The notes: generated from the sequence alone by a model not told the origin. A stretch of DNA of 39,648 bases from Hyphomicrobiales bacterium (GCA_900465665.1 UBJO01000059.1:1-39648), one strand, 5' to 3'. Positions 7,469-16,282 are shown, counted from the first letter of the stretch. Made by a program: numbers and translations.

Positions 7469-8809
7469 ATGGACATTATGACACCCAAGGCCAAGACGGG
7501 CTGGCGCCACGAGCGCGAGGAGGCGTCGATGGCCGATGTCCACCGTTCGATCGGAACGCAGAAGCACGCCTCGCGCTGGCGCAGGGCGCTTGCCTTCGTC
7601 GGCCCTGGGTATCTGGTGGCTGTCGGCTACATGGACCCCGGCAACTGGTCGACATCGCTCGCAGGCGGCTCGAAGTTCGGCTATACGCTGCTCACGGTGG
7701 CGCTCTTGTCCAACCTGATGGCGATCGTGCTGCAATCGCTTTGCGCGCGCCTTGCCATCGGCTCCGGCCGCGATCTGGCGCAGGCCTGCCGCGATGCCTT
7801 CCCGCGCTGGGTATCGATCCCGCTCTGGCTGTTCGCCGAAATCGCGATCATCGCCACTGATATCGCCGAGGTGATCGGCACGGCGATCGGCCTCAACCTG
7901 TTGTTCGGCATTCCCTTGGAACTCGGCGTCCTCATCACCGCGCTCGACGTCTTCCTCATCCTCTATCTGCAGAAGATCGGCTTCCGCTTCGTCGAGGCCT
8001 TCGTGATCGCGCTGCTCGGGATCATCACCGTCTGCTTTGGCGTACAGATCTTCATGGCCGACCCGCAGTGGGGTGAGGTGATCCGCGGCTTCTTCCCGAC
8101 CACGGAGATCGTCTCCAATCCGGAGATGCTCTATCTGGCCCTCGGCATTCTCGGCGCCACGGTCATGCCCCATAATCTCTACCTGCATTCGGGCATCGTC
8201 CAGACCCGCGACTACGGCCACAGCGTGCCGGAAAAGCGCGAGGCGTTGACCTATGCGACGATCGATTCCACCGTGGCGCTCTGCTTCGCGCTTCTGATCA
8301 ATGCCTCGATCCTGATCCTCGCCGCCGCGGCCTTCCATGCCAATGGGCGCACTGATGTCGCCGAACTCGGCGAAGCCTCCTCGCTCTTGGCGCCGCTGCT
8401 CGGGCTTGCGCTGGCGCCGACGCTCTTCGGCATCGCGCTTCTGTGCTGCGGCCTGAACTCGACGGTGACGGCGACCATGGCCGGGCAGATCATCATGGAA
8501 GGGTTCCTGAAGATCAGGCTGCAGCCCTGGATCCGGCGACTGATCACCCGCGCGATCGCCATCGTGCCGGCCGGTTTCGTGACCATCTGGTATGGTGACG
8601 CGGGCACCGCCGAGCTCTTGATCCTCACACAGGTCGTGCTCAGCCTGCAGCTCTCCTTCGCGGTCTTCCCGCTGGTGATGTTCACCGCCAACAAGGCGAA
8701 GATGGGCGACCTCGTGGCACCACGCTGGCTGTCCGCCATCGCCTACACGATCGCCATCATTATCGCCGGTCTGAACATCAAGCTGCTGTTCGACTTCGTG
8801 ATCGGCTAA
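7469..8809 (+). CDS. mntH: NRAMP-family Mn2+/H+ symporter
   Basis: This 446-residue polytopic inner-membrane protein imports Mn2+ (and other divalent metals) with protons. The metal-site motif DPGN in TM1 (GYMDPGNWSTSL) and MPHNLYLHSGIVQTR in TM6 are both intact; these provide the Asp, Asn and Met ligands known in NRAMP structures. About eleven hydrophobic helices are visible. An in-frame upstream extension to 7319 is not supported. The ATG at 7469 has an AGGCGG about 7 nt before it and follows the putative metal-responsive promoter. The stop overlaps that of the convergent methyltransferase gene by four bases. Confidence 0.95.
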   Translation: MDIMTPKAKTGWRHEREEASMADVHRSIGTQKHASRWRRALAFVGPGYLVAVGYMDPGNWSTSLAGGSKFGYTLLTVALLSNLMAIVLQSLCARLAIGSGRDLAQACRDAFPRWVSIPLWLFAEIAIIATDIAEVIGTAIGLNLLFGIPLELGVLITALDVFLILYLQKIGFRFVEAFVIALLGIITVCFGVQIFMADPQWGEVIRGFFPTTEIVSNPEMLYLALGILGATVMPHNLYLHSGIVQTRDYGHSVPEKREALTYATIDSTVALCFALLINASILILAAAAFHANGRTDVAELGEASSLLAPLLGLALAPTLFGIALLCCGLNSTVTATMAGQIIMEGFLKIRLQPWIRRLITRAIAIVPAGFVTIWYGDAGTAELLILTQVVLSLQLSFAVFPLVMFTANKAKMGDLVAPRWLSAIAYTIAIIIAGLNIKLLFDFVIG

Positions 8810-9603
8810 CGCCTGGAGTAAGCCGCGCGGCCGTTGTTGAGGTCGTCGACGAAGGGGGAGAACTTGTGGCTCCCCTCCTGATGCATGATCAGCGGCGCGC
8901 GCAGCGACAGACGGGCGCGCGAGCCCTTGATCGCGGTCACCAGGATACGCACGGCGTTTTCGCCCTCGCGTGGATGGATGGCCGTGATCTCGATGCCGCC
9001 GAAGCGACGGCCGCAGGCATCGATGATCTCGGCGATCGATTCCGGGCGGGCGATCAGCGACAGCTGGCCGCCGGGGATCATGATGGCACCGGCGGTGCGC
9101 AGCCAGCTTTCGAACAGGTCCTCCGTCATCGCATGCGCCTCGGCTTTCAGCGCATCCGGCGTCTTGCGGTCGCCGGGATCGTTGAAGGGCGGGTTGAGGA
9201 TGACGTGGTGGAAGCTCTCGTCGATGAGGCCAGCATCGTTGCGCGCCTTGGCCTTCAGCGTCACATCCGCCTCGATGACGGTGACGCGGCCCAGCATGTG
9301 GGTGTTTTCAGCAAGATCCAGGCTGCGGCGGGCGTAATCGGCCATCTCGGCGGAGCGCTCGAAGAGCACGACCTCGGCCTTCCGCAGCCGCGAGGCGACG
9401 GCGAGGCCGGCCGCACCTGCGCCGGCGCCGAGATCGGCGACCGTCACCGCTCTCTCATCATCCACCAATGCGGCAAGCAGCATGGCGTCCATGCCCGAGC
9501 GATGCCCCCTGCCCCTCGGCTGGAGAATATGAAAGGCGCCGCGGTGGAAGGCGTCTATGGTCTCGGTTACTGGCTGAGGCTCGCTGGTCACGGCTTCGCT
9601 CAC
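8806..9603 (-). CDS. tRNA1(Val) adenine-N6-methyltransferase-like protein (TrmN6/YfiC family)
   Basis: This 265-residue SAM-dependent methyltransferase has motif I ADLGAGAGAAGLAVA and the N6-adenine catalytic motif NPPF (VILNPPFNDP). FHRGAFHILQP and GHRSGMDAMLLAA near the N-terminus are characteristic of the YfiC/TrmN6 group, which methylates A37 of tRNA1-Val. The start is a GTG at 9603 that overlaps the TGA of the preceding DUF2007 gene (GTGA), a translational-coupling arrangement; a longer frame starting at 9750 is only the overlap in another frame. The substrate is inferred from family, since related enzymes modify rRNA or protein. Confidence 0.85.
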   Translation of the reverse strand: MSEAVTSEPQPVTETIDAFHRGAFHILQPRGRGHRSGMDAMLLAALVDDERAVTVADLGAGAGAAGLAVASRLRKAEVVLFERSAEMADYARRSLDLAENTHMLGRVTVIEADVTLKAKARNDAGLIDESFHHVILNPPFNDPGDRKTPDALKAEAHAMTEDLFESWLRTAGAIMIPGGQLSLIARPESIAEIIDACGRRFGGIEITAIHPREGENAVRILVTAIKGSRARLSLRAPLIMHQEGSHKFSPFVDDLNNGRAAYSRR

Positions 9604-9827
9604 TTCTGCTCGCGCAATTCGTCGCCAAGACCGGCGTCGATGAGGATGCGGCGAGCGCGGTCGGCCTGGTCGTCCTCGACCAGCAGGCGGCGCGGCAGCA
9701 TGCCGAGCGAGCCTTCCAATATGCTCATGCCCTGATCGGCGATGAAGCAATGGATGCCGGCATCCTTCATCAGGCTTTCAGCGAAGGAGAGCAGCACGGG
9801 ATCGTTGGCGCGGATAAGTTCATGCAT
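9600..9827 (-). CDS. DUF2007 family protein (putative signal-transducing protein)
   Basis: This 75-residue protein starts MHELIRANDPVLLSFAESLM and contains the family core DAGIHCFIADQGMSILEG and RRLLVEDDQADRARRILIDAG. DUF2007 proteins adopt a small GlnB-like alpha/beta fold of unknown role. The stop overlaps the GTG start of the methyltransferase gene, so the two are co-translated. It is divergent from ispB with an 85-nt spacer. No good Shine-Dalgarno sequence is visible. Confidence 0.85.
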   Translation of the reverse strand: MHELIRANDPVLLSFAESLMKDAGIHCFIADQGMSILEGSLGMLPRRLLVEDDQADRARRILIDAGLGDELREQK

Positions 9828-9912
9828 TTACCGTGAAATCCCTTTCAATTTTCCGCGACGTGGCAATTTCGCCTCTTGCCGCTCAAGCCGCCCCTTTCTA
9901 TTGTCAAATCCA

Positions 9913-10953
9913 ATGAGTGAACAGGAGTCCGGGTCGTTGGGCGTGGTCATACCGCTTGAAGAAAGCAAAAACAAACTGGCATCCGTCAAGCCTTTGGTGG
10001 ATCTAACCAAGGCGGACATGGAGCGGGTCAACCAGTTGATCCTTTCGAAGGCCGGTTCAGACGTGCAGATGATCCCCGAAGTGGCGAACCATCTGATCTC
10101 GTCCGGCGGCAAGCGCCTGCGCCCGATGCTGACGCTCGCCTCCTCCGCGCTCTATGGCTACCAGGGCGAAAACCACATCAAGCTCGCGACCGCGGTCGAG
10201 TTCATGCACACGGCAACGCTTCTGCACGACGATGTCGTGGATGAAAGCGACCTGCGCCGTGGCAAGTCCACCGCCCGCATGATCTGGGGCAACCAGGCAA
10301 GCGTGCTGGTCGGCGACTTCCTGCTCGGCCAGGCCTTCCGCATGATGGTCGATGTCGGCTCGCTCGATGCGCTCGACGTTCTCTCGTCGGCCGCCTGTGT
10401 GATCGCGGAAGGCGAAGTGCTGCAGCTTTCCGTCGCCAAGAACATGGAAACCACCGAGGACGACTACCTCTCGGTCATCCGCGCCAAGACGGCGGCGCTG
10501 TTTGCGGCCGCCGCCGAAGTCGGCCCGATCGTGGCGGATGCCGGCAAGGCCGGGCGCAACGCGATGAAGTCCTATGGTATGAACCTGGGCCTCGCCTTCC
10601 AGCTGGTCGACGACGTGCTCGATTACGGCGGCAAGGCTGCCGATCTCGGCAAGAATGTCGGTGACGACTTCCGCGAAGGCAAGATCACGCTTCCCGTCAT
10701 CCTCGCCTATCGGCGCGGCACTGAGGAAGAACGCGCCTTCTGGCGCAAGGCGATCGAGGGTGGCGAAAGCAACGATCAGAACCTCGAAAAGGCACTTGGT
10801 CTGATCACCAAGTACGGAACGCTGAACGATACCATTGGTCGGGCGGTCCATTATGGCACGATTGCACGCGATGCACTGGCGCCGCTTCCCGATACGGCAT
10901 GGAAATCCGCACTGATGGAAGTCATCGACTTCTGCATCGAGCGCGTCAATTAA
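9913..10953 (+). CDS. ispB: Octaprenyl/polyprenyl diphosphate synthase
   Basis: This 346-residue trans-prenyltransferase condenses isopentenyl diphosphate onto allylic diphosphates to make the long isoprenoid side chain of ubiquinone. The first Asp-rich motif is DDVVD (residues 106-110), with no insertion in LLHDDVVDESDLRRGK; the second is DDVLD (233-237). GGKRLRP (65-71) binds IPP. The start at 9913 was chosen because family similarity begins there; the longer frame from 9742 overlaps the divergent gene. No clear Shine-Dalgarno precedes the ATG. The exact chain length (C50 is usual in rhizobia) cannot be read from sequence alone. A weak hairpin follows the stop. Confidence 0.94.
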   Translation: MSEQESGSLGVVIPLEESKNKLASVKPLVDLTKADMERVNQLILSKAGSDVQMIPEVANHLISSGGKRLRPMLTLASSALYGYQGENHIKLATAVEFMHTATLLHDDVVDESDLRRGKSTARMIWGNQASVLVGDFLLGQAFRMMVDVGSLDALDVLSSAACVIAEGEVLQLSVAKNMETTEDDYLSVIRAKTAALFAAAAEVGPIVADAGKAGRNAMKSYGMNLGLAFQLVDDVLDYGGKAADLGKNVGDDFREGKITLPVILAYRRGTEEERAFWRKAIEGGESNDQNLEKALGLITKYGTLNDTIGRAVHYGTIARDALAPLPDTAWKSALMEVIDFCIERVN

Positions 10954-11018
10954 CCGACGATCATTGGTCCAAGGCTGATTTTCTTGCGGGGTCGCTTCAA
11001 AAAAGCCATCCTGTCGTG

Positions 11019-11041
11019 AATCAGTCTTCTCAACTGATTTT
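11019..11041 (+). terminator. Weak terminator-like hairpin after ispB
   Basis: Seven-base arms AATCAGT/ACTGATT (11019-11025 and 11033-11039) flank a 7-nt loop and are followed by a short T run. It lies between the ispB stop and the next gene's ribosome-binding site. The stem is AT-rich and the U-tract short, so termination would be partial. Confidence 0.4.
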
Positions 11042-11082
11042 GCAGTCGACGCTGGTGGGCTGTTCTCACGAAAGGTTTTCTA

Positions 11083-12915
11083 ATGCGGCGGAAATTTGCC
11101 ATACGTCTTCTTTCGAGCGCGTCGCTTGCGGCAGTTCTGTCGCTGAGCGTGCTCGGCGGCGCCAATGCCGAAGACGCGGCCAAGAAGGACGACGCCAGCG
11201 CGACCGTGATCTTCGATCCTGATAGCGTCAACACCTTCTCCGGCGCATTGCTTGCCGCCCGCACCGCCGATGTTGACCACGACTACGAAACGGCGATCGA
11301 GCTCTACAAGAAGGCATTGCAGATCGAGCCGGGCAATCCGGAAATCCGCCAGCGCCTGATGATCTCGCTGCTGCTCAATGGCGACATCAAGGACAGCGTG
11401 CGTTACGCCAACGAGCTGAAGAACGACCCGAGCATCGAGCGCCTCTCGACCATCGTACGCGGCGCCGACGCGATCCGCCGCGGCGAATACAAGACCGCCG
11501 AGAGCGCGCTGAAGACCACCGGCCCGACCGATCTCGACCGTGTCATGAACGACCTGATGGCCGCCTGGGCACGACTGGGCGCCGGCAAGGGCAAGGATGC
11601 GCTGTCGCAGGTCGAGAAGCTGAAGGGGCCGGAGTGGCTCGCCATCTTCCAGAACTACAATGCCGGCGCGATCGCCATCGTCAACGGCGACGTGCGCTCG
11701 GCGCGCAAGCACCTGAACGATGCCGTGCTCGACAAGGATGGCGCTGCCACCGCACCCGATACATTCATGCGCGCCATCATGGCGCTCGCTCGCCTGGAAG
11801 CGACGCAGGGCAACAAGCAGAAGGCGCTCGACACGGTTTCGGTCGGCGACAATCTGCTACCCAACTACGCGCCGCTCAACGCGCTGCGCCAGAGCATCAC
11901 CAATGACGAAAAGCAGGTGCAGCAGATCACCACCGCCAAGCAGGGTGCGGCCGGCGTGCTGTTCTCCTTTGCCGGCGCGCTGAACCGCGACGGCGCCGAA
12001 GACATCGTCTCGCTCTACCTGCAGATCGCCCGCGCGCTCGATCCTGATAGCGCCGACGCGCTGGTCATGCTCGGCGGTATCGCCGAGAAGCAGAACCAGC
12101 TGGACCGCGCCATCGCGCTCTACAAAGAAGTGCCCGACAATTCGCCGATGAGCCGCATCTCCGAGCTGCAGCTCGGCCTGGCGCTCGCCGAAGGCGGCAA
12201 GGTCGACGAAGCCCGTGCGCATCTGCAGGGGCTGATCCAGTCGGACCCGAAGGATATTCGCAGCTACCTCGCCTATGGCAGCGTTCTTTCCGACGCCAAG
12301 GACTACAAGGCGATGGCCGAGAACTACGACAAGGCTGTCGATGTGATCGGGCCGCTGCCGGGCAAGAACACCTGGACTGTCTTCTTCCAGCGCGGCATCG
12401 CCTATGAGCGGCTGAAGCAGTGGGACAAGGCCGAGCCGAGCTTCCGCAAGGCGCTTGAGCTGAACCCGAACCAGCCGCAGGTGCTCAACTATCTCGGCTA
12501 TTCCTGGATCGACATGAACCGGAACCTCGACGAGGGTCTGGAGATGATCAAGAAGGCCGTCGATCTGCGCCCCGACGATGGCTACATCATCGATTCGCTC
12601 GGCTGGGCCTATTTCCGCCTCGGCAAGTTCGACGACGCGACCGAGGAGCTGGAGCGCGCGGCACAGATCAAGGCCGGTGACGCGACGATCAATGACCATC
12701 TGGGCGATGCCTACTGGCGCGTCGGGCGCAAGCTCGAGGCCGTCTATCAGTGGAACCGGGCGCTGGGCTCGGAACCCGAGGCCGCCGAGATCCCGAAGAT
12801 CAAGGACAAGATCGCCAACGGCCTGCCTGCGGTGACCGACGACGCCAAGACCGTCGACAAGAAGATGCCCGATCCGGCCCCTGTCGACCCGAAGCCGGCC
12901 GACAAGAAGACCTGA
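11083..12915 (+). CDS. Exported tetratricopeptide-repeat protein
   Basis: This 610-residue protein has an N-terminal signal peptide (basic start, hydrophobic core, ANA cleavage site near residue 29) and many TPR helical pairs. The clearest repeats are YETAIELYKKALQIEPGNPE (about 67-86), DRAIALYKEVPDNSP (about 343-357), WDKAEPSFRKALELNPNQPQ (about 447-466) and FDDATEELERAAQIKAGDA (about 514-532). It ends in a Pro/Lys/Asp-rich tail. TPR arrays bind partner proteins, so a periplasmic scaffold or assembly role is likely, but no specific function is visible. AAAGG sits 7 nt before the ATG. ispE begins 6 nt after the stop, which suggests a common transcript. Confidence 0.88.
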   Translation: MRRKFAIRLLSSASLAAVLSLSVLGGANAEDAAKKDDASATVIFDPDSVNTFSGALLAARTADVDHDYETAIELYKKALQIEPGNPEIRQRLMISLLLNGDIKDSVRYANELKNDPSIERLSTIVRGADAIRRGEYKTAESALKTTGPTDLDRVMNDLMAAWARLGAGKGKDALSQVEKLKGPEWLAIFQNYNAGAIAIVNGDVRSARKHLNDAVLDKDGAATAPDTFMRAIMALARLEATQGNKQKALDTVSVGDNLLPNYAPLNALRQSITNDEKQVQQITTAKQGAAGVLFSFAGALNRDGAEDIVSLYLQIARALDPDSADALVMLGGIAEKQNQLDRAIALYKEVPDNSPMSRISELQLGLALAEGGKVDEARAHLQGLIQSDPKDIRSYLAYGSVLSDAKDYKAMAENYDKAVDVIGPLPGKNTWTVFFQRGIAYERLKQWDKAEPSFRKALELNPNQPQVLNYLGYSWIDMNRNLDEGLEMIKKAVDLRPDDGYIIDSLGWAYFRLGKFDDATEELERAAQIKAGDATINDHLGDAYWRVGRKLEAVYQWNRALGSEPEAAEIPKIKDKIANGLPAVTDDAKTVDKKMPDPAPVDPKPADKKT

Positions 12916-12921
12916 TCATCC

Positions 12922-13833
12922 ATGGCTGACATCGGCTTCGGCTTCGCCGACGGCGTTGCGATCAGCGAGGAGGCCTTTGCCAAGATCAATCTGGCCCTGC
13001 ATGTGACGGGCCAGAGAGACGACGGCTATCATCTGCTCGAAATGCTGGTGACGTTCACGCGGTCGGGCGATCGGCTGGCCTTCGCGCCAGCGGATGCCGA
13101 CGAATTTCATATCTCCGGCCGATTTGGCGATGCGCTTACTGGTGATGGCGGCACCAATCTGGTGCTGACGGCGCGCGATGCGCTGCGTCTGGCTGTTATC
13201 GACGCCGGCGGGACCGCACCGCCCGTCAGCATTCATTTGCGCAAGGACTTGCCGATTGCCTCAGGCATCGGCGGCGGCTCGGCGGATGCGGCGGCGGCAC
13301 TGCGCGGGCTGATGCGGCTCTGGGGCACTCCCCTGCCCGCCACGACTATCGACGCCATCGCCATCAAGCTCGGCGCCGATGTGCCGATGTGTCTCACGAG
13401 CCGGCCACTGATTGCACGCGGGATCGGCGAGCGGATCGAGACGGTGCGCGACCTGCCGGTTTTTCCCATGGTGCTCGCCAATCCACTGAAGGGGGTTTCG
13501 ACGCCCGAGGTTTTCCGCAGGCTCGCGACCAAGACCAACGGCGCACTTGTGGTAGCACCCGGCCTCCCCTGGCTCGATACGTTGCGCGCCATGCGCAACG
13601 ATCTCGAACCGCCGGCGCGCGCGCTGCTGCCCGAGATCGCCGAAATCGCCGATATGCTCTCCGATCAGGGCGCGCTCTTCGTGCGCATGTCGGGCTCTGG
13701 CGCGACGTGCTTCGGCATATTCGCCAACACGGACGACGCGGAAGCCGCGGCGCGTGCGCTTCACGGCAAGCGGCCGAACTGGTATTTCGAGGCAACCGAA
13801 ACATTGGCGGGAGACGATGATGACAGGCGTTGA
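12922..13833 (+). CDS. ispE: 4-diphosphocytidyl-2-C-methyl-D-erythritol kinase
   Basis: This 303-residue GHMP-family kinase phosphorylates CDP-ME in the MEP pathway that supplies IPP and DMAPP. The glycine-rich ATP loop is ASGIGGGSADAAAALRGL (around residues 113-130). The N-terminal AFAKINLALHVTGQRDDGYH carries the catalytic Lys region, and the C-terminal MSGSGATCFGIF is motif 3. It lies 6 nt after the TPR gene, and its last 14 bases overlap moaB. Its product feeds the pathway used by ispB two genes upstream, so the cluster has a common isoprenoid theme. Confidence 0.95.
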   Translation: MADIGFGFADGVAISEEAFAKINLALHVTGQRDDGYHLLEMLVTFTRSGDRLAFAPADADEFHISGRFGDALTGDGGTNLVLTARDALRLAVIDAGGTAPPVSIHLRKDLPIASGIGGGSADAAAALRGLMRLWGTPLPATTIDAIAIKLGADVPMCLTSRPLIARGIGERIETVRDLPVFPMVLANPLKGVSTPEVFRRLATKTNGALVVAPGLPWLDTLRAMRNDLEPPARALLPEIAEIADMLSDQGALFVRMSGSGATCFGIFANTDDAEAAARALHGKRPNWYFEATETLAGDDDDRR

Positions 13834-14365
13834 CGACACGCGTCCGTTCATTCCAGTGGGATTTGCCGTGCTGACGGTTTCAGATACGCGCACCACCGCC
13901 GACGACCGCTCCGGCGATACGCTGGCGGCCCGCATTTCGGAGGCCGGACACCGTCTCATCGCGCGCGCCATCGCGCCCGACGACAGACAGGCGATCGCCG
14001 CGCAGGTGCAGGCCTGGACGGCGCAATCGGATATCGACGTGATCATCACCACCGGTGGAACCGGCTTTACCGGCCGCGACGTGACGCCCGAGGCGCTGGA
14101 GCCGCTGTTCGACAAGCGCATGGACGGCTTTTCGGCCGTCTTCCACCGCATCTCGCAGGACAAGATCGGCACCTCGACAGTGCAGTCGCGCGCGACGGCG
14201 GGGCTGATCGGCACCACCTTCGTCTTCGTGCTACCGGGATCGCCCGGCGCCTGCAAGGACGCGTGGGACGGCATCTTGAAGGCGCAGTTCGATTATCGCC
14301 ACATGCCGTGCAACTTCGTGGAAATCATGCCCAGGCTCGATGAGCACCTGAAGCGCGGCGCTTAA
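13820..14365 (+). CDS. moaB: Molybdopterin adenylyltransferase-like protein MoaB
   Basis: This 181-residue MoaB/Mog family protein adenylylates molybdopterin before molybdenum insertion. Motifs are VLTVSDTRT near the N-terminus, the TTGGTGFTGRDVTPEA loop that binds molybdopterin, and the VLPGSPGACKDAWD segment. Two adjacent ATGs (13817 and 13820) are possible; the second has better spacing (7 nt) from GGGAG. The gene overlaps the end of ispE, implying translational coupling. Some MoaB proteins are inactive paralogues of Mog, so catalytic activity is likely but not certain. Confidence 0.92.
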   Translation: MTGVDDTRPFIPVGFAVLTVSDTRTTADDRSGDTLAARISEAGHRLIARAIAPDDRQAIAAQVQAWTAQSDIDVIITTGGTGFTGRDVTPEALEPLFDKRMDGFSAVFHRISQDKIGTSTVQSRATAGLIGTTFVFVLPGSPGACKDAWDGILKAQFDYRHMPCNFVEIMPRLDEHLKRGA

Positions 14366-14369
14366 AAAA

Positions 14370-14888
14370 CTAGTTCCGCGCCGAACGCGCCACCCAGGAC
14401 GGGATAAGCTCGGCCGATAGCTTGCGCAACTTCTGGCCCTTGACGAATTCGGCGAGCTGCATGCCGCTACGCGCCGTCGCCAGCGCATGTTTTTTCGGCA
14501 GCAGCAGCCCAAGCTCCAGCGGCGCCAGGCGGCGCAGGCGCTGATAGAAAGGCCGGCGATAGCCGCGCGAGGCGGTGAAGCGGGCGGGCAGCTTGTTCAG
14601 CGCCACATATTCGGCGATCTCGTCGATCCAGCCGCTCTGCGGGCGGGCGCCGGGCTCGACGAACAACAGCCATTCGCCGCGCGCCGAGCGCAATATGTCC
14701 TTGATATCCCAATGCTGATGGAAGCGGCAGCCGGCGGCGTCCGCGACCTTGGACGAGCCATCGCGCGAGCCGTGATCGAGCACCACCACATCGCTCACCA
14801 GCCCCTCCACGGCACCAGCAACCAACACCGATAACGTCTGCGCCAGCTCAGGTTCCTGATCCCGGCATTCCAATACGACAGTCAACAT
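14370..14888 (-). CDS. Small glycosyltransferase family 2-like protein, degenerate active site
   Basis: This 172-residue protein begins MLTVVLECRDQEPELAQTL and has VVLDHGSRDGSS, which corresponds to the nucleotide-sugar-binding VDNGSTDGT of GT2 enzymes. Where GT2 enzymes carry the metal-binding DxD after WLLF, this protein reads WLLFVEPGARP, so the DxD is missing. The remainder (SGWIDEIAEYV, GYRRPFYQRLRR) is basic, with no obvious catalytic Asp. It is shorter than typical GT2 domains (about 220 residues). It may be a non-catalytic or substrate-altered relative. It is convergent with moaB (4 nt apart) and divergent from the radical SAM gene, sharing a 141-nt region with a LexA box. Confidence 0.7.
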   Translation of the reverse strand: MLTVVLECRDQEPELAQTLSVLVAGAVEGLVSDVVVLDHGSRDGSSKVADAAGCRFHQHWDIKDILRSARGEWLLFVEPGARPQSGWIDEIAEYVALNKLPARFTASRGYRRPFYQRLRRLAPLELGLLLPKKHALATARSGMQLAEFVKGQKLRKLSAELIPSWVARSARN

Positions 14889-14942
14889 TGCTCATTTATA
14901 GTGCGACGCACAAAACATTACCAGCGACAGTTTTCCAAATTT

Positions 14943-14957
14943 GTTCTTGCATTGTTC
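14943..14957 (+). promoter_or_regulatory. LexA (SOS) box upstream of the radical SAM gene
   Basis: The sequence GTTC-TTGCATT-GTTC is an exact match to the direct repeat GTTC-N7-GTTC bound by LexA in alphaproteobacteria. It ends 72 nt before the radical SAM ATG. It overlaps a possible -35 box (TTGCAT, 14947-14952) that is 17 nt from TAGGAA (14970-14975), so LexA could block the promoter. The divergent glycosyltransferase-like gene starts 55 nt away on the other side and might also be controlled. Confidence 0.7.
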
Positions 14958-15029
14958 TCATTTCGGCGATAGGAATTTAATCACCAGAACGGATGGGGAC
15001 GACGAGTCTTCCATCGACGGAGAAACCCG

Positions 15030-16187
15030 ATGAACGAACAGTCCCTTGCAGGGCAGGCCGCATTCGCGCCTGCCAATACGGCGGATATTGCCGACGCGAT
15101 GATCGTTTCTTCCGGCCTCAGGATCGAGGTCGACCGCCGGCGTGGCCGCGGTGCGGGGCTGAACCCGAGCGGGCGCTTCGAGCCGCAGAGCCGCGAAGGC
15201 TTCGACGATGGCTGGCAGACGCTGGAAGAGCTGCCGCCGTTCAAGACCGAGGTGCAGATCGAAAAGCCGCGCACGGCAATCACCCGCAATGAATCGCCGG
15301 ATATCCCCTTCGACCGTTCGATCAACCCCTATCGCGGCTGTGAGCACGGCTGCATCTATTGCTTCGCGCGGCCCACGCACGCCTATATGGGCCTGTCGGC
15401 GGGGCTGGATTTCGAAGCGCGGCTGTTTGCCAAGCCGGATGCGGCCAAGCTCCTGGAGCGTGAGCTTGCCAAGCCCGGCTACAAGCCGCGTGTGATCGCC
15501 ATCGGCACCAATACGGACCCGTATCAGCCGATCGAGAAGGAATGGCGGATCATGCGGGATATACTCGAGGTGCTGGAGCGGGCGAACCATCCTGTTTCCA
15601 TCGTCACCAAGTCGGCGCTCATCCTGCGCGATCTCGATATCCTGCAGAGCATGGCGAAGAAGAACCTGGTGCGCGCCTCGCTGTCCGTGACGACGCTGGA
15701 CCGCAAGCTGGCGCGGACGATGGAGCCGCGCGCCTCGACCCCGTCGAAGCGGCTCGATGCGCTGAAGGCGCTGAGCGACGCCGGCATCCGCACATCTGTG
15801 ATGATGGCGCCGGTCATTCCAGCGCTGAACGATCATGAGATCGAGCGCGTGCTCGATGCCGCGCATGCAGCGGGCGCCACGGAGGCGGGTTATGTGATCC
15901 TGCGTCTTCCATTGGAGGTGTCGCCGCTGTTTCGTGACTGGCTGCTGCAGCACTATCCGGATCGCTACCGGCACGTGATGTCGCTGGTGCGCTCGATGCG
16001 CGGCGGCAAGGATTACGACGCCGATTTCAGTAAGCGCATGAAGGGTGCCGGTCCCTATGCCTGGCAGATCGCCCGGCGCTTCGAGATGGCCACGAAGCGG
16101 CTCGGCATGACCCGCCGCAGCATGCCGCTGCGCGACGACCTCTTCGTGCCGCCCAATGGCAGCGGCGTGCAGCTGTCGCTGCTCTAG
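15030..16187 (+). CDS. PA0069/Rv2578c-family radical SAM protein (SPL-like)
   Basis: This 385-residue radical SAM enzyme has the cluster motif CEHGCIYC (C104, C108, C111). The surrounding NPYRGCEHGCIYCFARPTH, together with GTNTDPYQPIEKEWRIMRDIL and ALNDHEIERVLDAAHAAGA, is diagnostic of the PA0069 family, distant relatives of spore photoproduct lyase. The reaction is not established. The start at 15030 has GGAG 7 nt upstream. A LexA box lies just upstream, suggesting induction by DNA damage and a DNA-repair-related role (inference). An rnhB gene follows at 165 nt. Confidence 0.93.
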   Translation: MNEQSLAGQAAFAPANTADIADAMIVSSGLRIEVDRRRGRGAGLNPSGRFEPQSREGFDDGWQTLEELPPFKTEVQIEKPRTAITRNESPDIPFDRSINPYRGCEHGCIYCFARPTHAYMGLSAGLDFEARLFAKPDAAKLLERELAKPGYKPRVIAIGTNTDPYQPIEKEWRIMRDILEVLERANHPVSIVTKSALILRDLDILQSMAKKNLVRASLSVTTLDRKLARTMEPRASTPSKRLDALKALSDAGIRTSVMMAPVIPALNDHEIERVLDAAHAAGATEAGYVILRLPLEVSPLFRDWLLQHYPDRYRHVMSLVRSMRGGKDYDADFSKRMKGAGPYAWQIARRFEMATKRLGMTRRSMPLRDDLFVPPNGSGVQLSLL

Positions 16188-16193
16188 TTTTGT

Positions 16194-16240
16194 AGCATGT
16201 CGTTGTCGCAAAACCGCTGCACAGTTTTGCGCGACATGCT
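16194..16240. repeat. Rhizobial-type intergenic palindromic element
   Basis: A 47-bp imperfect palindrome starts 7 nt after the radical SAM stop. Outer arms are AGCATGTCG (16194-16202) and CGACATGCT (16232-16240); inner arms are TTGTCGCAAAAC and GTTTTGCG. From memory, elements of this form (AGCATGTCG, CGCAAAAC, GTTTTGCG, CGACATGCT) occur in many copies between genes in Rhizobium and Agrobacterium genomes. It could fold into a long hairpin in RNA from either strand. I found one copy in this window. Confidence 0.7.
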
Positions 16241-16282
16241 CGGACATTCCCTTACGGACGGCTGACCCTGGCCTTCCGTTCT

